From NCBI RefSeq assembly GCF_918797505.1, contig NC_092793.1, positions 4,908,366 to 4,972,365 of the forward strand: 64,000 bases of DNA. The letters are read 5' to 3'. The notes under the pieces are model-generated. The model did not search any database. It was not told the origin of the DNA and worked only from the letters and a program-made list of their open reading frames with translations. The stretch comes from Bemisia tabaci (Eukaryota > Arthropoda > Insecta > Hemiptera > Aleyrodidae). A program made the translations under genes and the position numbers. Shown one piece after another: positions 36,274 through 49,419 of the stretch (position 1 is the first letter of the stretch; every line of letters begins with the position of its first letter).

Positions 36274-36938
36274 TTAAAAAGATCTGAACCATACCTCTCT
36301 AGGAATTCCCCAGCTAATTGCTTGAAATGGACAAGAATTTCTTATGTTATTAGCTGTTTTCAGTGCTTCGGCCCAAAAATTCTTTGGAAGATTAGACTGA
36401 AATAAAAGACCACGTACTATCTTTAGCAGACCGCGGCTAAGTCGCTCTGCTCTTCCATTCTGCTGTGGTGTCCTTGGGACAGAGAAATTATGCAAAATCC
36501 CTTTTTCTGCAAGATACTCTTCAAATGCAGCACTTTTTTTTTATTCTCCCCCGTTATCTGATTGTAAACATTTGACACGCCTTTCATGCAGTGCTTCCAC
36601 CCGATTTACATACTTTTTTAATCCGTTGCATACTTCACTCTTATTTTTCAAAATACTAACCTCAGAAAATCTAGAAGCGTCATCTAGGAAAGAAATTTAA
36701 AAACAAGCCTTACTCAAACTTTCTGGAGTTATTTTACCATGTACGTCAGAGTGAATCTTATCAAGGACATTTTCAGCAGTGTTACTACTGTTGCTGAACT
36801 TCTTACGGCACATTTTGCCCTCAATACAGACATCACACTTTAACTTAGATTTTATGTCACAAAATATCCGCTAAGTTTATACATGACCAAACCTTTGATG
36901 CCACAGAACATCAGACCTAAAGGCGCACTCTTGTGCAG
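36274..36938 (-). pseudogene. Copia integrase remnant
   Basis: In shifted frames the minus strand shows LWHQRFGHV, a CDVCIEGK zinc-binding remnant, DKIHSDVHGKITPES, FLDDASRF, then VKCLQSDNGGE and FSVPRTPQQNGRAERLSRGL, the conserved copia integrase core. Stops near 36870, 36695 and 36540 and at least one frameshift make it non-functional. The sequence ends before the reverse transcriptase. Confidence 0.82.
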
Positions 36939-38324
36939 CTAAACTATCAAGTTTAACATTATCATAGACAGAACACAGTAAACTTTTACCTGCATTGAGG
37001 TAATTTTCACATTGGACTTGATAAGGTTTCTGAGACTGTGAGCAGTAAAGATCAGATTGTCTCCTCTGAAAACGTTGACAATATTGTTTTGGAAAACATA
37101 TGTGAGCCCACGTTTGTCAAGCTGTTTTACTGATAACAAATTACAATCTAAATTAGGCACATATGAAACATTGTGTAATTTAAAATTTTTGTTGCCATAT
37201 GGTGCCAACTTCAAAACAATGCTACCTTTACCCTCTACTGACACTTCTTTCTCATCTGCAACAATCACCTTCCCTTTTATGCTTTCGTCAAAATCAGTCA
37301 TTATAGCCCTGAAGGGGGTCACGTGGTGTGTAGCACCAGAATCAATAACCCACATACCTTTGATTCCCTTTCTCGCCTTACTTCTCCCTGCAGCCAGAGC
37401 AATGAGTTCTTCGGCTGAACTATCATTATTCGTACTAGAATTTTGTAATATGACGACTTTCGCTGTCTCACCTGATCGCTGTGAAGATGCACCATGGGAT
37501 GAACCACCAGAATCAGAATCTTTGTTAGGCCACGAAGTTGCAGTTGCTTTAGAGGATGCACTTGCTTGACCACCAGAATCCTTCTTGAAACTAGGACAGT
37601 TTCTAGAGATATGTCCAGAGACATTACTCCCAAAACGGATGACGTTCTTCCTGTCGGAATCTTGCTTCCTCTTGGGTTTGTTTTTCCATGCCAAACGCAA
37701 TGCCTTCTCCTCATCCTTATCGTCAACTTCTTTTTGCAATTTAGCTTGTTTTTCGGCTAGATAGAGTTTGCTTTTTACGTCTTTGATTGTTATCTCGTCT
37801 TCTGATTTACATGAGATTGACAGCATGTACACTTCATAATGCTTCAGGAGTCCTGCCATAATGAAGCCGATTTGGGCTTGCTCGCCATACTTCACGCTTG
37901 CATTCTTCAATTTGAGAGTAAGATTTTGGATCTTAGTCAGGTACTCTAACATTGAAATGTCGTCAGTCTTGGTGGTGTTTGCTAGCTCCCGAATCAAAAC
38001 AGCGATATGCACCCATGAGCAATCACAGTTCTTCCTCTGAAGTTTCAGCCAAACTTCCCTTGCTGTCGTCAAGTTTAGAATTTCAGGAATAAATCTATCC
38101 TCTATATTCTCAGTGATAAAATTCAGTGCTTCCAAATTTTTGTTCACCTGATCATTCGTCCAGTTCTCCTCGGACCCGTCAATGCCGGGCTCCGCAGCTT
38201 CCCAGTGTTTACGTTTTCGTAAGATTAACTGTACTTGATGGCTCCAGATCGCATAGTTTTCACTATCGAGTGGAGTTATTCTTCGTCTAAGAACTTCACT
38301 GCACTCTGTCGTCGTCATTTTCAC
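36939..38324 (-). pseudogene. Copia gag-protease reading frame (461 residues)
   Basis: An open frame with a gag_pre/UBN2-type N-terminus (LDSENYAIWSHQVQLILRKR, then TAREVWLKLQ and LLKHYEVYMLSI). A degraded zinc knuckle follows (IRFGSNVSGHISRNC keeps the last histidine and cysteine but lacks the first two cysteines). The protease motif WVIDSGATHHVTP with LLSVKQL comes next. After about residue 445 the frame leaves the gag-pre-integrase sequence and stops at 36939, so the polyprotein is broken here. Confidence 0.88.
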
Positions 38325-38488
38325 GAAACTTGCGCGAATATTTCACCTTTAAACCGTGCTTTTAAACATCAAAAAACGTCGTCGTCACATTTAGGCACCG
38401 TCTGCACCATCATGCCATGCGCTCCGTCCGAAGTCACAAAAACTTCATTTCGTCTCCATCCGCACGAGTTTGATGAACACTTCACGTG

Positions 38489-38502
38489 CTAGGCCAATAA
38501 CC
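38489..38502 (-). other. Copia primer-binding site (half tRNA-iMet type)
   Basis: On the minus strand, just downstream of the LTR, GGTTATTGGCCTAG resembles the Drosophila copia primer site, which pairs with an internal fragment of initiator tRNA-Met. This is a judgement by eye, with a few mismatches. Confidence 0.55.
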
Positions 38503-38517
38503 TTTTGTTTCTTGGGC

Positions 38518-38707
38518 TGGAAAGTTCACTATAAGACGAGAGCTAAATTAATTACATTTATTAAGTGCAACTAAATAGTAACTTCATTTATGTTTCTCTG
38601 ATATTTCTTTTCTTTTCCGCCATGTCCGAACTGTAATTCGCTGTGTTTCTTTTTTCCACTTAACAAATGTATTTCATTCACTTTTCGTCTCCTAAATGAA
38701 CTTTCCA
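38518..38707 (-). repeat. Copia 5' LTR
   Basis: Bounded by the inverted pair TGGAAAGTTCA (38518-38528) and TGAACTTTCCA (38697-38707), so it starts TG and ends CA in the element's orientation. It is 190 bp long and abuts the primer-binding region. The matching 3' LTR is not in the window. Confidence 0.75.
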
Positions 38708-40772
38708 ACCCAATAAGTTAAAGCTGAAAGTATGCCTCATATTTGCATCTAATCAGATGTTCCCTATCATTAATAGTTTTGAAATAAGAGCAAAACGCGT
38801 AAGACCTGTGGGATTACCCTCGTATCAAATGTTCATTCAGCATTTTCCCTGAGAATGGCAGTATACATTTTCTCCATTGTATCTTCTGATGTAACATCTA
38901 ATTTGTACGTACTGAACTCCCGAGGCTTGTATCTTTAAGAGTGAATGAATAATTAGTACATTTTCAATCAGGTCTATGCTAACTTTGAGCTGTGTGACCA
39001 AACATTTTTTATCATTCTTTTGGATCTCTTCAAGGATTAAAAAAAAAAAATTATTTTTTTTAATCTTTGAGGGAATCTTTTAATCCATCTTATAAAGGTT
39101 TCTTTTTTAAGTCGAATTATTATGTGGTATCAATTTTTCTAATTTATTGTAATATGACTCGCTGAGGAATATTCTTGAAGGTAAGAATTATTTTTTAACT
39201 TTTAATTTTTACCCTAGGTCTCAAATCTGTGTAAATGTACTTCGAGTTTTCGAAACTTTGAGTGATCATCTCAGTCCTGCTGAGGAATTTTTTTTTTTTT
39301 AATTTTAAGCTCCCATTAAAATGATCATTTCGAAATAAAATCACAGGGGAATAGGAAGTTACCTATATTTTAAGTTTTTTATGTGGTGTTTTCCATGCCA
39401 TGTGTTTCATTGCCATTGGTGATGGAGGAATATTTTTACCATTCAATGTAGTTTTTCCTCTTATGTGCTTTTAGTTTTATTTCGGGATTTGGAGGTACTT
39501 GTTCTTTTGTCTTTAGGAATAAAAATGGACGCATTCATGTAAAAAGAGTCCATCTATATTGGAAGATTTTAGGAAAGGTCCAGCCGATACAGGGCCAATT
39601 TTCTGCCATAGGATTCTAGTCAACGAAAAATAAGTTTATGCACTTTTATCGTGCAACAGAAGATCAAGTGACGCAAGTTTAGCATTGAAAGTAAATGCAA
39701 GAATCAAAATAGCAGACCTTCCGCCATAGTCGAAAAGTGCATAAATTTAGGTGCCATGGACTCTATTGTGTGTCTATCAAACATATTTCAGCAGTTCTAA
39801 ACTATTAGAGTTACATGCCTTCTTTCCAAAACTTCCAAAGTAGGTAGACCTCTTTTGTTCAAATGCTTTCATGATGATGCCTCTAAATTTTCATGGTCGT
39901 ATGTAGAAAGTTTGATATTGTACAGCAACTATATGTTTTTTAAAACTCAATTCTAGTGATAAAGGGATAGGCAGTCTTGATTAAATGTAAAATAATTATT
40001 TTGAGATGATGGATATAAGTAAGGGTTTCTTAATAACTCTGACTGCGTTCAAGAAAAACGAACCGATTTTTTTTTTTTTCAAGATCAATATTCGTAATTG
40101 TATTTTAGATGCGATCCTGTCAGAATTGCTTTTGGATTAACTGAGTTTTTGCCGGATTTTAAGAATGAAATAAGAATCAAGTACTCTGATTTATTGTATC
40201 TTTAAAGCTAAAAATCAAAATATTCACCATTTTTCAGTTTGTTGTCGTTGTTGTTGAGGTATTATTTCCGAAATTATGTGCCTCTGCCAACTGTATACTT
40301 TTGGAAGCGCACTTCAATTTCATCTTTAAACAAGATATTACCACATTGAAATATTTCTATTTTTGTTTCCAAATCTCCGGTTCTCTTTCTAAATTTTTTA
40401 AGGAAATACTTCCTTTGATGTAATTCACTGATCTCTCTGTCAGTTGTCAGATCTCAGTTCCCCATTTTGGTTTCCATTCATTTGGTTTCATTTCATTTTG
40501 GTTCAGTCGTGTTATTTCAAAATTTTTATGAATGTATTTTTCCAACGCAAATTCAATTACATGTTAAATGCCTCTTCATAAAAATTTGATCCTAAAATAA
40601 CTTGAAGATTATATTAGTATAATGTAACTATTAATAATTTTCGCCACTTTCAGATTGCGATAGTCGTCTGGGTAGTACTTACTGAGTTGTCTCAACTACA
40701 TAATTCTGTGATTAAGTTTTTCATAAGTATGCCCAACTCTTGGTAGAATTTTGTGTTTGAGCATAATCCACA

Positions 40773-40787
40773 CCCCCCCCCCCCCCC
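40773..40787. repeat. Poly-C run
   Basis: Fifteen consecutive C bases in AT-rich intergenic DNA. A simple slippage tract. Confidence 0.9.
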
Positions 40788-41944
40788 AATTTAAGGCACT
40801 GTAATGATCAATTCATCAGAAAAAATTGAAAACAAAACAATCCAAAAATCTGTTGATCCACCCAAAAATGTCTCTTATTTCCATTAATCTAAGCCAGAAA
40901 AGCATCGCTAAAAAAAGTATAGGTAGAACTACTGTGAAACCAGTTCTCTTGGTTGGCCGTTTTACATTCCTTGTCTCATGTACCCTTTTAGAAAAGCCCC
41001 TGTTTATTAGCAATACAGTGCCCTCTCTCTGGTTTGAATGGGCAGCTTACTGAAAGATTTTTTATAATAATGGCCGGCGATCAACGAGAATACATAAGTA
41101 TGTCGACTGGATGATGCACTCATTGTAGGGAAATTGTCCACATAATGAGTGTTGTTATAGAGAGAGAGAGCACTGTATTGTTTTACAAAAATGAAGAGTA
41201 GAAATTTTGAAGTATCACAATTTATAGAATACAATGTGTTCCATTTTCTCTTTCAGTATGGAATAGGTACTTATTTGTAACTGGAGAGTGAAAGAAATTA
41301 TCAGCAATGATTCAACATTTGCTCAATGCAAGGAAAGTCATTGATCACCAGATGAGCAATCATGAACTTGAAACTTTATGTAATTTGGTGATCTAAGTGC
41401 CAAAGAAGCCATCATTTCAAGACTGAGTTAGTCTAATTTAAATACTTTCTTGATAAATGCAGTTAAGGTACTCATCGGTGTAAGGTGCATAACTATGCAG
41501 TACTAGTTATATTAAGACAAAATTCTTGCAGAAATTTAAGTCTTATCATTATTCATCCTAAATGTCTGGATGAAATGGACTGGAGTGCTACTTAGAAACT
41601 AGTTTATGTAAGCATTAACATTAATCCATTGCTCCCTTGAAAAATTCGTGAGTATCGGCAAAAAGTTGCCCAATCCAAAAAGAATATCTTGTTATTGTTC
41701 CGTGCCGCTCAAAGCAAAAGATGCAAAAGTAATTTTGAAGAGATAGTAAAGAAGGAATTTTAAACCATACTAAATCGCTTTACCTTCATTGATCTTTTAA
41801 TGTGATTAATTGTAGTAATAAGACATTTGATGTTCCTTTTATACAATCTTGTATGGCATCGGTATGTCAATTCTAAACGATTTCTATAAGGACTATTTTT
41901 TTAAGCTGTTTTCTACCTATTTATTTAATTGGCCACAGGCGCTT

Positions 41945-41948
<4 letters not shown>

Positions 41949-41990
<42 letters not shown>
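41949..41990. repeat. (TC)n microsatellite
   Basis: About 21 uninterrupted TC dinucleotides followed by a CCCCTCCC and T-run tail. It is a candidate length-polymorphic marker. Confidence 0.95.
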
Positions 41991-41992
<2 letters not shown>

Positions 41993-44900
41993 CCTCCCTT
42001 TTTTTTTTGCTCTAGGGTCTTACAACAATGAAGTACAATGGGTGTCACAGAGTTCTTGTCATCAACCTCCGAGGAGCGAACGAATGAAGCTAGAAAATAT
42101 GGATCATAAGAGAGTAAAAATCATTTTATTGGCTCTTTGCAGTGACCTTTTCGAACTTGTTGCCTAAAAATTGCGATACTCACACATTTTCTACCAATTG
42201 AGCTCAGTAAAGTTGCGTTAGAAAGCTAATGAGATGCCACTCAAGCTAACATAGCTTTTATTCTCACAGCTTTTTTTGTTTGCCTTTACGGAGGTTACCG
42301 ACAAAACTTTCAAGACACACCTATCGTACGCATCAGGTTCTTTTTGTGAAGAATTCTAGTCTCCCAAGTTGTAACGGAATTCTCCTGTAAATAATTGTCA
42401 CTGAATTAGATTAGTGTAAATTCGTTTTGAATGTATTTTTGTTATGTTTTCTTGTTGTTAAAGTCGTAGTTTTAAATGCGTGTATATTTGTCGATTACTT
42501 TGTATGAACCTCGGGTCTGTAAACTTTCCTGGCCACAAAATAATCAAGGTTATAGTCTAACTATCCTTTAAAAGGTCTGGAGGTTTTTCATAACAGATTC
42601 TTCTACCCACACAAAAAATGTGAACTAAACCTTATCCCATGATTGAAATTTGAAATGCAATCAGAAAAAAATTATCATCTAGGCACAAACTTAAGCTGAA
42701 CTCGGACTTTCTGAACCCTATGCCAGTAATCTATCCAAATAATATGCTTTTCGCTCCATTATCTGGTACTTCAAGAACTGATGGAAATGTGGCCTAAATA
42801 AAACCATATGATGGTATAGAAAATTTCCGTAATAAAGTATAGATTTTTTCCGTGTACTGTACTGAATCCTATACTGCCAAGCCCAGTTCAAATTGCATTG
42901 AAAGTTTCGTAGGCTGAGCTTTTCTAATCATAGTACTTTATTTTAGTTACATTTCGATAGATTTTTCCAATCTCTTTGAATTTGGCTTCTTTTAGACCCT
43001 TACCCCTCTTAATGCTGTCAATTTTGGATTCTTTCCCTTCCTCTTGGATAGGGTGATTTGAAGTCAAACGGCCAGACTACAGGTGCGTGTTTTTTGGGTC
43101 AAAATAAGACTTTTTCTTCTGTGAAATTTTTTCCAAACATAGTTTTTTTTTGTCCCGGGAAATAACTTGTTTTTCTTGCATTTTGGCAATGGTAATACAC
43201 GGAATCTCATGAAAATTGGTTTAGGTACACCATCATTTGTGACTTGCTGAATTATATACTAGTGACATCAGAAAAATCGAAATCTCAGTCAAAAATGGGG
43301 TTTGGGGGTCTCTAAGACGTCAACTATGCATTAGTCTATGTTGGCGGTAGTCATAGGATATACCATAATTCTTCTCAAATTTTTTCCGAGGTATCTGGGC
43401 AAAAAACTTCAAATTTTTTAACAAATGACTAAATCATGTTGTGTTATTTATATCTCAAGCATACCACTGAAGCTTACGTTTTTTTAGTAGATATTTTTTA
43501 TACCAGAGTGATTATCTAGAACATCACATTTTTCTACTTTTTTTAATTATAAGGTGACTGTCTAATGATCTCATTAATTGTACTGTACTTTAGCTGATGA
43601 AAATTTTACACTACCTAACTGCTAAGGAGTCATACACAAGTCTATTCTTCATAAATTTTTATCTCTATCTTTTTACCACAGCCTCAGCTATCAATACCTC
43701 ATTTTTTCCCCCTTTCTAAAATCACATTTTTAGTACGATTTTTGTGTACGTTTATCTTTTCCTTTTTTCTTTAACTTTAATGTAAGACGTAGTTCATTAA
43801 AGAAAATCTGGAAGAACAGAAAATGATCATTGGTGTGGATTCTCATGATTTTGTAAATATTTAGATTTAAGTTTTGTGCTGGAGTATTTCTTCTTGAATA
43901 CAATTTCAAAGACTGACTTTGATAGTAGCATAAACATTTTTTGTCTGTGTGATTCAAAGCATTTTAATTTTTTTTTTTAATTCTGTGAGAACCAGTTTTT
44001 TTTCTTTACCCAAGCAGATCTTCTGAAGAATAGAAGAGAAAATGCCAGGCGCCTTGCCTAAAAATAAATCAGAAGAGAAAAATAATATTGATTCCCACCT
44101 CTCCTTTATTTTTAAACTTAATTGAACGAATATCATAAACTTATTCATTCTGTGATTACAATCAAAAGTTTCTTCAGTTGTAAAAGGGTTTTGAAGTTTT
44201 GAGAATAATCATCAAGAATTGACGATAAGTCTAGCCATTCGTGAAGTTTTCAGCAAGTTAGATAAAATTTTCATGGGAATTTTGATTATACTTAAAATAT
44301 TGCACTGTCCATTGACTTAAAATCTCCAAGTCAAATCTTGCCATAAGAATTTGTCATGAAGGGCCTCTAAAGTGGTAAAAAGTCCTCTACTTAATAGAAC
44401 AGATATGAATAAAATTGTACATTCCTGTATCATCTCTATATTCTGAAGAGTTGCTATTTACAGACAGCAATCAGAAACTTTGTGCTTAAAAGCCCTCCTT
44501 TCGATTTCAAAAGCCTAATTCACATGGTTCAACTTTTCTTTCAATTTTGTAGAATGATAAGTTGGGTTGTGTGATGGTTAATGACTCGTGTCAGTATCAC
44601 ACGATCTTTGTGAACGTTATTGTGTTCCTGTGAACACAATAATCGGATGAAAAGTTGAAGGGAAACTTGAATGCCATGTCACCCTCAACGTTCCGTGCGA
44701 CTTTTTGTCCGTTTTTGTCGGATGAAAATTTGAAGCTTGTGAATTGGGCTTTAGGGTACGAGTTTGATGATTTGGGCTCTTCTTTAATCAATTTTGAATA
44801 TTGTTACAAAAAATGGTACATAGATTTTCTTTTTAACCTGGTTCATTTTTATCATCATTTGTAACCAAATAATTGTCGTACAAACTTTTTTGCTATATTT

Positions 44901-45003
44901 GTAATAAAGTCTTGTCCATACTTCTTCCGTGTTCTTAAATTTTTAATTGCACTCAAAAACAGAGATACTTGATCGGCAAAAAACGCGAGTTAGATGAACC
45001 TTA

Positions 45004-46169
45004 GGGTGTCCCATTTTGGACGTTAAATAAAATTTAAATTGCGAAATCCAACAGAGATATCCAGAGAGAATCCAAACATCATGCCTAGAATTTGTAAGAA
45101 GTGGGTCTTTAATAAGCGCAGGATCTTAAAATAATGAATATCGGCACAAGGTATGATCCCTTACATCGTTGAATACTGCAATTTAAGTTTTATGTATGTA
45201 TTCTGTGTGCATTATCCGAAAAAAAGGCTCAAATCTAGGGAAACGCGGACTTTTATCGACTTTTACCGATGATATGTGGCAACGGCGCGCCGCGGTGGGA
45301 GGCTCTATATGTAGATAAATACATGTACATAATCACTAGTAATGTGGTCATAACGTATGAAAATTCAAGGTTTGCTGAACTTTGCTGAATGAGCTCGGTT
45401 AGGAACAGCCTCCGAATACTGAAATAGGTACTCGGTTTTTTGTGTTTTTAGGCGATCAAATATGGCAACATCGGCTTTTTTAGGAGGCTTTGAATCCAAA
45501 AACTGGTTTAGAGGAAGGATTCGACTACCTACGTACATTGTTTGCCAAAGGAGTTCAATTCTGGTGTAAGATGAGTCGCCCTTTTTAAACCATTTAAAAA
45601 AATGATAAAAAACAGGAAAATTCAAAAAAAAAAAAAAAAAAAAACAATGAGCGCAAAGTTTAATATCAACGAAAATTGGCGAAAGTGACGTTCTTACACC
45701 TCTAATGAACATACTTGAAGGACTTTTTGTTCCTCCGATGGGATCATTGTGAAACAGCGCATCAAATGCTGCGACATTTAAGCCGAGCGACGGTCGAGCA
45801 GTAGTACTACAAAATGCTAAAATCACTGATTTTTGCATTTAGAGAGCTAAGAACGAGGAATTTCCGAGCCTCGTGGGTCCAAACTGTTATTTTTTTCTTA
45901 AACTGTTGCAGCAGAAGTCTCATTATCCACATTTGTGACTTTCTAGCTCGATTGCATTTACTGAAAAAAAAATCTGCTAAATTGCCAAGATCGCAAGATG
46001 AGAAATCGGTAGCCACTAAAACCACTTAAGTGCCGTGCGGGACCACTTAACCTTTAGCTACGACCCTGAGATTTTTGTGTGATTTTTTTCTAACCACAAG
46101 ACAACTTTTTGGCAAGTATCTCAGTTGGATTTCGCAATTTTTTTTTTTTACGTCCAAAATGGGACACCC
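45004..46169. mobile_element. 1.17-kb TIR element flanked by TA
   Basis: The ends GGGTGTCCCATTTTGGACGT and ACGTCCAAAATGGGACACCC are inverted, and TA lies outside each (45002-45003, 46170-46171). The arms extend about 55 bp to a shared TTGCGAAATCCAAC motif. The interior includes a 21-base A run (45624-45644) and short frames unlike known transposases, so this is probably a non-autonomous Tc1/mariner-type element. Confidence 0.8.
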
Positions 46170-46171
46170 TA

Positions 46172-49100
46172 ATGAACTTTCTAAAACGGTCAAAAACAAG
46201 TGTTTTTAACAGTTTCTCAGCTCAGGAAGCCTCACCGAGCCTTGGTACCATGCACAATGAATTCTGCATTTTGAACTATCGAATAATTGGTTTCTCAATT
46301 TTTTTTCTCATCAAAAATCGAGATTAATAATAATCTTCGATGGAATAATGCCCTTTTAAGATGCTGACTATTTTTATCACGGCTCCTTTATTTCCCTTTT
46401 CAGTGATATTTATACCACACACACACTTCAAGGTAGAATAATTGCTCCTTTTTAAAATACGATGAGGTTCAAATAAGTTTCTATGAGTTTTTATTTTAAC
46501 AAAATACACAGAATAAATTACATTATATACAAAATTACTCTTACTACACTATTGATTATTATGTCTGTCACAGTGTCAGTGTTGTTCTTGTAATCGGGCA
46601 ATCTCCAGAGGTAGATTTCACGTATGGTTTTTTACATAGGCATTGTGATTTTTACTCATATATTGATAAAATATGCTTTTCTGGAAGTCAGAAAAATATA
46701 TGAGGTTGAAAGTTTCAGAGAGGTAATAAACTTGAGACTCATTTTCCACAATTTATTCTTTGTCCAGCAACTGCAAATAGTTATGGGAGCTGTTTTTTCC
46801 CTTTGTCAATGAAAAACAAGCATTGTCTCCTATTGATGAATGGTACAGGTAGCTCTCAATATGAGAGTCTTAACAGAGAGTAAATTTTGGAAAATTAAGA
46901 CAAGTGTATTTTACGATCGATCCAAAAATTTCAGCCACTTTTTAAACTTAGAGCATCTTAAACTGTAAAAATACTTGACCTCTCTCCATCTCACAATTTT
47001 TGAGGGGGAAAAAATAAACATAAGAAATGGAAACTATGGAGGAGTCATTTTCAACTTTTAACGTTGTTAACAGCAGTTATTACCTATCAATATTATGAAG
47101 AAATATGATTGAGTTAAATTGATTGGATCTGTAAACAGGTCAGTATTTCCAATAGTCTCTTCTATACATATTTGGTAAAAATGTATGAGCAAAAAGTACA
47201 GGTCCCTTGGAGGCTTCAAGAAAAGCTTTAATCTTATTACAAATAGAATGACTCTTTTAAAGCAAGAGGGTTCTAAATTCATGGGCTCTTTTTCCTTTCC
47301 CCTTTAAAGACGCAGCTAACAATCAACTGCATTATGCAATTTATTTTTCATCGACAGTCCCTAAACTTCAAACAAGGAATTTTTTTCAGCAAGTCAAACA
47401 TCTATCTCCTATCTGTACAGTTCTTAAAACTAATTTGCTAAATCATTAAAATATCACAATCACGTAAAGGCACAAGGTATCACTAAAGATACTATGAGGA
47501 GGGATATCACATTGTACTAAATTATCTTGTCACAAGACTGGAGCTTAAATGAAAAAAAAGGCATATTAAAGAAAAATTTCAAACAATATTTCAGTAAAAA
47601 ATTCATTTCTTTTCAATATGAATGACACTCGCATTGTTTTATTTACTTTTTTTTTTTTTCAAATTTTCACTTGTCATAATCAAGCTTTATAAAAAAAAAA
47701 AAAATAAATATGAGAGAATTTTATTTTTTCACAGGGATACAAATGATAGATTACGCTGGAAGAAATGGGCGTTCAAAGTAAATCTTGGCAGGACAGAAAA
47801 ATTATCATCATATTATCATACAATTTAATCAACTTATTTTTACACAGATAGTCAAAATCTACTTCCTCATACTTAATTCTAAATGACACATCTACGATGA
47901 TTTTAGAGAAGCCGATTGGAAACTTAGAATGTGCTTCTGTTGAGATGCTGAAGGAAACGGCTTTTAGGTTGAGTTCAAAATTACATTTCCTTAATTGTCT
48001 TTTGACAAATATTTAACAAGGTAACTTTAATTTTTTTTGAGCAGTATAAATAAAATTTTGATTTTTTCACCACAGATCGTACAGTCTTGAATGAAGGGTT
48101 TACAGATCCACTTTGTTTATTGGTTGTTGAATTAAGCTTTTATATTTTTACACAGTTTTTAATTAAAATCGAATTCATTGTTGAAATTTGAAAATAAAAT
48201 TCTAGAACTGTATTTTTGCCTCATATGAATGAAAAAAAAGGAAATTCCCACAATTAACACCAGCTGCACTACATTTGATCAAATCGCTATTTGTAGTTCA
48301 AATCCAAACATTTATTACTACTTAATTCTGAGAACAGTCTGTCTGGCTTCACTCAGTTTAACTCCTCTAGAGAGCAGATCCAAGAGAGATTGATTACTCA
48401 GGCTCTCTTTCTGTACAAAAGGTAAACCTTGTAAATTAATAAAAACATTATCAGACCCCTACAGAACAGTCCAGCTAGCCTGCAACACAGATCAATTTTA
48501 AGAACAAAAACTATGAAAAGAATGTTACAGTGGACTTTACATACTTAAGTACACAAACGATATGATTAAAGCAACAAATTTGATGAAAAATGAAATCTGG
48601 CATAGAGGAGCCGTCATCAGAAAATCTCTGTTCCCTAATTATGTGTAACGGATTGTCATTACAAGTCAGGTGCGCTGTCCAAGGTTTCCTCTCTCAAATA
48701 ACTCATGAGGATATAATTTTAAATGAACACCCACAACTCTCCAGTGAGTACTATCCACAAAATATTTAGCACCTTTCCTCATTCAAAGCAAAGATATAGT
48801 ACGTAGAGGCGGTCTGAGAAAGATTACCTTTGTCTTAAAGTCATCTTTATCTTGGAGAGAGTTGAACAAAAGAAAAATAAGACTAGAGGTGTTCAATTGC
48901 GTCATGCTGAAAAGTAGGTTTGCGAAATAAACCATTTTTAATTTTACAATAGTCTGTTATGAATCTAGGAAAAATCTAAAGTTGACGTAAACCCATATTA
49001 CATGCATGAGCCAAAAGACGTTACACTTCTATGCTGTAGTGCTCTTACTGGTATACTAAAAATAGTGTATAGTACTCCAGTAAAGTACAGTGGCTTGAGT

Positions 49101-49255
49101 GAGTGGGGTTCCCTTGACGTCTGTCCTGGTCTTGTAGCTTCGAATGGTATGAGTACAGTCCTCTATAGGCCCTTTTAAAATCCTTTAAATATAATTTTAA
49201 CATCCTGGAAGTATGCAAAATTTGATTGATCCTCGGACCATAAAGGGAGTGAGAC
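46172..49255. other. Intergenic region and probable SLC26 3' untranslated region
   Basis: AT-rich sequence without recognisable coding exons. The right part must include the SLC26 3' untranslated region. TTTATT (AATAAA on the minus strand) occurs at 48116-48121 and near 48308, but I cannot tell which, if either, is used. Confidence 0.45.
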
Positions 49256-49419
49256 TTAAAGTGTTGAGGAATTTTCCTCTGGAAGCGGTTGGATGATAGT
49301 GTTGGCGCTCTCCAGGCGAATTATTTGATCATAGAGCACCGCATCATGCACAGTCGGGAAGAAATGAAATAGGTTCTGAGAAATCAAGTCATTGTTTTGG
49401 AAACTCTCATAAACAGGGC
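49256..49419 (-). CDS. SLC26 exon j: STAS end and stop
   Basis: Acceptor GACTTTTCAG, phase 1. Reads GPVYESFQNNDLISQNLFHF, then FPTVHDAVLYDQII, a short acidic tail and TAA at 49256-49258. HDAVL is the usual last STAS helix of the family. The C-terminus lacks an evident PDZ ligand. Confidence 0.92.

Larger units (their letters stand above)
36268..38707 (-). mobile_element. Ty1/copia retrotransposon, 3'-truncated, inserted in the mariner
   Basis: Reads leftward. It has a 190-bp 5' LTR (38518-38707), a copia-type primer site (38489-38502), a gag-protease frame (38324 to 36939) and integrase remnants (to about 36274). Reverse transcriptase, RNase H and the 3' LTR are missing. The element therefore cannot transpose on its own, and no target duplication can be read. 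Confidence 0.9.
35616..38822 (+). mobile_element. Mariner-type transposon, decayed and split by copia
   Basis: Terminal inverted repeats of about 100 bp start CGAGGGTAATTCCAAAAGTC at 35616 and end in the complement (GATTACCCTCG) at 38822. Both are bordered by TA. The arms share GCGTTTTGCTCTCATTTCAA and GAGGCATACTTTCAGCTT. Only an N-terminal transposase fragment remains between the left arm and the copia insertion. The right side retains little beyond the terminal repeat, so most of the transposase is lost. Confidence 0.85.
38825..45003. other. Intergenic region between Nrk and SLC26, left part
   Basis: Over 6 kb of AT-rich sequence without a credible exon: every open frame is short and unlike known proteins. 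A weak inverted repeat lies at about 39540-39766 (TTTATGCACTTTTATCG against CGAAAAGTGCATAAA). Simple repeats are listed separately. A plus-strand AATAAA at 44903-44908 is an isolated polyadenylation-like signal of unknown relevance. Confidence 0.55.

Noticed and set aside
37057..37569. A 170-codon plus-strand frame inside the copia element.
   Set aside because: It is the antisense shadow of the gag-protease frame and resembles nothing.
45365..45838. A 157-codon minus-strand frame inside the 1.17-kb TIR element as its transposase.
   Set aside because: It runs through an A/T homopolymer, has no catalytic DDE-like spacing that I can see, and matches no known transposase motif.
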